Under the pieces are notes generated by a model. It had not been told where the DNA came from, did no database searches, and was given only the letters and a program-made list of their open reading frames with translations. From an uncultured Erysipelotrichaceae bacterium (lineage in GTDB: Bacteria > Bacillota_I > Bacilli_A > RF39 > UBA660), in contig CACWLI010000004.1 of assembly GCA_902761685.1 (NCBI GenBank), forward strand, positions 46,331-110,330: DNA of 64,000 bases, read 5' to 3'. Below, piece after piece: positions 61,615 through 64,000 of the stretch; the stretch's first letter is position 1, and every line of letters begins with the position of its first letter. Made by a program: the position numbers and the translations under genes.

Positions 61615-61696
61615 TAATATCACCTCATTTTCATTATACTCATCTCAAAATAATTCTATTATAAATCATAAATATATGTCAATTTTTTTAATAAAA

Positions 61697-61716
61697 AAAC
61701 AGATGTAACTCTGTTT
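61697..61716 (-). terminator. Intrinsic terminator
   Basis: AAACAGA, 6-nt loop, TCTGTTT followed by a T-run, directly after the stop at 61718. Confidence 0.85.
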
Positions 61717-61717
61717 A

Positions 61718-61996
61718 TTATTGAACTACTTTACACTTACAATATTCACATACTAATTTTCCAGTTGTAGGACCTCCACAATGTGGACAATTTGGTGGTA
61801 AATTTAAAGCTTTTCTTTCTTCTTCTACAGCCATTTTCTTTTGTTCATTTTTAACATGCATATCAGTTACCCAGTTTTCTGCTGCTTGATTTGTTACAGT
61901 TCCAGCTACATTTCCTACAGCATTACCTACTGATCTTCCTATTTCACGTGTTGCATTACTCACCACATTACTAATAACTCTATCTAAAAGTCCCAT
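61718..61996 (-). CDS. Small zinc-ribbon protein, probably leaderless mRNA
   Basis: 92 residues: amphipathic Val/Gly/Asn-rich N-terminal half (MGLLDRVISNVVSNATREIG), then CPHCGG ... CEYCKCK, a four-Cys zinc ribbon at the C-terminus. There is no ribosome-binding site; TATGATATAAT at 62004-62014 puts the transcription start at or within 2 nt of the ATG. Function unknown. Confidence 0.8.
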   Translation of the reverse strand: MGLLDRVISNVVSNATREIGRSVGNAVGNVAGTVTNQAAENWVTDMHVKNEQKKMAVEEERKALNLPPNCPHCGGPTTGKLVCEYCKCKVVQ

Positions 61997-62220
61997 GACA
62001 TCAATTATATCATATTTTTATTTTATTTAAATATTAAACTATTTTTTTACAAAAAATTGCATATAGCAACATATTATCTTAATATTTAAAATTATATTAT
62101 AACTTAAAAAATAAGGCTTTTAATAATTTCATTTAAAGAGTTAAATCTTTAATTAATATTTATTTCGATAATAAAATATGATACTATAATATTAAACTAG
62201 AATGAGTAAGGAGAATAGAT

Positions 62221-62676
62221 ATGACTTATATTTATATGTATCCAATTATAATATTAATTATTATGATTCTACCAATAATATTATTTATATTACGTAATAA
62301 TAAAAATAAAAAAATACTTATTTCTAACATAAAAAAAACAAAACAACAACTAAGATTTAAAATTATAGATACATTTTATTACAACGATGTTGAAGTAATT
62401 TTTCGTTTTCTTTTAATTGAAGAATTAGAAAGTAAAAAACTTTATGCATTAAAATGCGATTACAATACATATAAAAAATATAAGAAAAAAGAAATCAATT
62501 ATGAAGATATTGGCTCATTTTGGATAACAAATATAATAAATAGCTATTATGCCAAAGATGGTGTATTAACAGATAATAAAAAAATAAAAAGTGATAATTC
62601 ATCTTTTAATATTTCAATACTTAATAATGCTAGCTTTGTAGAAGGATATGCTGAATTTGATAAAAAAAATAATTAA
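62221..62676 (+). CDS. Unknown membrane-anchored protein
   Basis: 151 residues. One span at the N-terminus (MYPIIILIIMILPIILFILR) with a basic cytosolic side (NNKNKKILISNIKKTKQQLR), then a beta-rich domain. Family not recognised. AAGGAG site and a TATAAT at 62185-62190 upstream. The 224 nt between it and the divergent zinc-ribbon gene are otherwise featureless A/T-rich sequence. Confidence 0.75.
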   Translation: MTYIYMYPIIILIIMILPIILFILRNNKNKKILISNIKKTKQQLRFKIIDTFYYNDVEVIFRFLLIEELESKKLYALKCDYNTYKKYKKKEINYEDIGSFWITNIINSYYAKDGVLTDNKKIKSDNSSFNISILNNASFVEGYAEFDKKNN

Positions 62677-62682
62677 TGAATT

Positions 62683-62779
62683 AAAAAAAGTCGCTAGTGC
62701 GACTAATTTTTTATATGGGGCAACTACTTAACTAGTTCTAAACCTATACCCTAAAAAAATACAATTATTATCGTTTTTC
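62683..62779 (-). ncRNA. Candidate small RNA with GCCCCA motif (copy B)
   Basis: An extended -10 (TGATATATT, 62794-62786) lies downstream of the lipoprotein stop; about 97 nt later comes a strong terminator (AGTCGC / GCGACT plus seven T). Between them, AACTA-GTTAAG-TAGTT forms a hairpin ending directly at GCCCCA (62722-62716), followed by a 12-nt A/T linker before the terminator. Layout is shared with copy A. It may instead be only the 3' UTR and terminator of the lipoprotein gene. Confidence 0.45.
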
Positions 62780-62814
62780 AAAAACAATATATCACATTTT
62801 TAGAAAAATCAAAA

Positions 62815-63651
62815 TCATTTATATTCATATAACAATTTATCATTTTCATATATATATGGCCCTTTTGCACTTTCATCTCCAAAATAAGTAGATCTATTAT
62901 TAAATAATTCTATTAAATCATTTTTTGACTTGATTACACTTATTTGATATGGCTGTTCAAATGCTATTTTTTCAACAAATAAGTATTTATCATCTAAATT
63001 AATTAATACACCGGCATGTCCTACAAATAATGTATTAAAATCACTATCATGCAAAACAACGCTTATAAGTGATACTTTATCACTATTCAATTTAAAATCA
63101 TGTGATTTTAACTTATTAGGATATACATTTTTATATTCTTCTTTTTCTATATTAGATACATCCATTTCATTAAATAAATTAATAAAATCCAATTGATTAT
63201 CATTTATTGTTTTATAATCTTCATTGTTTTCAAGAACATCCATATCAAACATTAAATATGTTCCATATTCACTTTCAATTGTATTTATTTCAATAATATT
63301 TTGAAGTAAAGCATATGCTGTTATTCTACAATCTCCATCTGACTTACTATGGATCTTTTCGTATCTATCCATACAATTAGCATCATTATAAATAAAAGTA
63401 TCTGTTTTATCCCAATTCTTTAAACCACAGCCCATATCTTCTTCTTTATTAAAATCATCTAACCATTTAAAAAATAAATCAACATTAGATAGTTTATGTT
63501 CATCAAATACTTTTCTTAGTTCATTTCTGTCTTTTTCATCTATTAAATTGGAAGAATAACCTATTTTATACATATCATTTCTTGCTTCATTGTTTTTATT
63601 ACAAGAACACATTAATATACAAATAATAAAAATTAAAAATATCTTTTTCAT
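62815..63651 (-). CDS. DUF4300-like lipoprotein
   Basis: 278 residues. Lipoprotein signal peptide MKKIFLIFIICILMCSC with acylated Cys at 15 or 17. The mature part shows NLIDEKDRNELRKVFDEHKL, DLFFKWLDDFN, DGDCRITAYALLQNII, LMFDMDVLEN, FVGHAGVLINLDDKYLFVEK and IAFEQPYQ, blocks I associate with the DUF4300 family of secreted proteins; the Cys/His set (DCRITA, GHAGV, EKIAFEQPY) suggests a papain/NlpC-like fold. Located on the outer face of the membrane. The promoter is TATGTTATCAT near 63675, after the upstream sRNA-like terminator. Confidence 0.82.
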   Translation of the reverse strand: MKKIFLIFIICILMCSCNKNNEARNDMYKIGYSSNLIDEKDRNELRKVFDEHKLSNVDLFFKWLDDFNKEEDMGCGLKNWDKTDTFIYNDANCMDRYEKIHSKSDGDCRITAYALLQNIIEINTIESEYGTYLMFDMDVLENNEDYKTINDNQLDFINLFNEMDVSNIEKEEYKNVYPNKLKSHDFKLNSDKVSLISVVLHDSDFNTLFVGHAGVLINLDDKYLFVEKIAFEQPYQISVIKSKNDLIELFNNRSTYFGDESAKGPYIYENDKLLYEYK

Positions 63652-63687
63652 AATTACCTCTAAAATAATGATAACATATTCAATTCA

Positions 63688-63805
63688 ATAAAAAAAGTTG
63701 CATAAAGCAACTTATTTTTAATCTGGGGCCTCAATTTAACGTGTTTACGAAAAATCGGCACAAATCTATGAATTGAGATTTTCTCAATTGCTAAATAAAA
63801 TATAA
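63688..63805 (-). ncRNA. Candidate small RNA with GCCCCA motif (copy A)
   Basis: Extended -10 TGTTATAAT (63820-63812) sits between the stop of the right-edge gene and this element, giving a start near 63805. TTGAGA-AAA-TCTCAA and CTCAATT...AATTGAG helices precede GCCCCA (63730-63724); after 12 nt comes the terminator AAGTTGC / GCAACTT with a seven-T run. About 118 nt. The unpaired C-rich motif resembles seed regions of Firmicutes sRNAs that pair with Shine-Dalgarno sequences. A transcribed leader of the lipoprotein gene is the alternative. Confidence 0.5.
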
Positions 63806-63831
63806 CACAACATTATAACATTTGCAAATGC

Positions 63832-64000
63832 TTATGATTTGTCATATTTATAAAAACCTTCCCCAGAGGATTTCCCTAATTTTCCTTCCTCAATATATTG
63901 ATTTAACATATTTAACATTCCTTTGTAATTATAAGGTAACATCATTTTCTTTAATAAAGGACTCATTAATCCAGGAACTTTTTGATATTGTTCAACTATA
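63832..64000 (-). CDS. C-terminus of a 3-hydroxyacyl-CoA dehydrogenase-like protein (partial)
   Basis: The frame entering from the right edge and stopping at 63832 contains VEQYQKVPGLMSPLLKKMML and ends IEEGKLGKSSGEGFYKYDKS. The ending matches the GKLGxKxGxGFYxY terminus of 3-hydroxyacyl/3-hydroxybutyryl-CoA dehydrogenases (NAD-dependent oxidation or reduction in fatty acid or butyrate metabolism). Only about 55 residues are visible; the NAD-binding part lies outside the window. Confidence 0.7.
   Translation of the reverse strand, partial: IVEQYQKVPGLMSPLLKKMMLPYNYKGMLNMLNQYIEEGKLGKSSGEGFYKYDKS

Noticed and set aside
63724..63790. Transposase remnant encoding RKHVKLRPQ-like sequence
   Set aside because: The short frame has no start, no recognisable transposase motif and no inverted repeats; an RNA element explains the region better.

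Overview
The window is very AT-rich, densely coded and almost entirely on the minus strand. It uses the standard code: Trp is TGG, and TGA terminates several genes. Gene content is low-GC Firmicutes (Bacilli) in character: a CIRCE/HrcA heat-shock operon, the yqfC-yqfD-ybeY-dgkA-cdd-era-yqzL-recO block, the rlmN-prpC-prkC-rsgA-rpe block, T-box leaders and GatCAB. A PASTA-domain kinase, LysM protein, undecaprenol/diacylglycerol kinase and NodB deacetylase point to a walled cell. The many unassigned small membrane proteins suggest an uncultured gut lineage of the RF39 type; that placement is inference. No rRNA, tRNA, CRISPR array or intact insertion sequence was seen.

Layout. 1-6260: heat-shock operon hrcA-grpE-(unknown)-dnaK-pepF-dnaJ, read leftwards from a consensus promoter placed between two CIRCE operators. 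6289-11984: recO, a 26-codon yqzL-like gene, era, cdd, dgkA, ybeY, a VanZ-like gene, yqfD, yqfC and mgtC. 12037-21222: a membrane hybrid histidine kinase, an acyl-CoA-ligase-like enzyme, an exported protein, and a marR-ABC-ABC efflux set. 21344-24465: the only sizeable plus-strand island, ending in a C39-peptidase ABC exporter followed by two short double-glycine-leader peptides that were too small for ordinary gene finding. 24464-32716: two paralogous HExxH metalloprotease-like genes interleaved with rpe, then rsgA, prkC, prpC and rlmN.

32769-48640: unknown genes, a nucleotidase-like and a radical-SAM-like protein, then aminoacyl-tRNA supply. This part has alaS behind an Ala (GCU) T-box, a repeat-bearing Pro-rich membrane protein, a tRNA operon (ASCH protein-asnS-aspS-gatC-gatA-gatB) behind an Asn (AAC) T-box, and hisS behind what looks like a His-codon leader peptide and attenuator. 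48644-64000: ligA, envelope proteins (thioredoxin-like, NodB deacetylase, LysM, DUF4300-like lipoprotein), a Nudix enzyme, a divergent protein-kinase-like protein, an XRE membrane regulator, a frameshifted small gene, and two similar small-RNA-like transcription units carrying a GCCCCA motif next to a terminator. The right edge holds the C-terminus of a 3-hydroxyacyl-CoA-dehydrogenase-like protein.

The best candidates for an undescribed system are the two-peptide bacteriocin-like cassette at 22099-24465, the His-leader attenuator at 48444-48640, the sRNA-like pair at 62683-62779 and 63688-63805, and the twin metalloproteases around rpe. Several start codons were moved inward from the longest possible frame because of ribosome-binding sites or upstream terminators; the entries say where.
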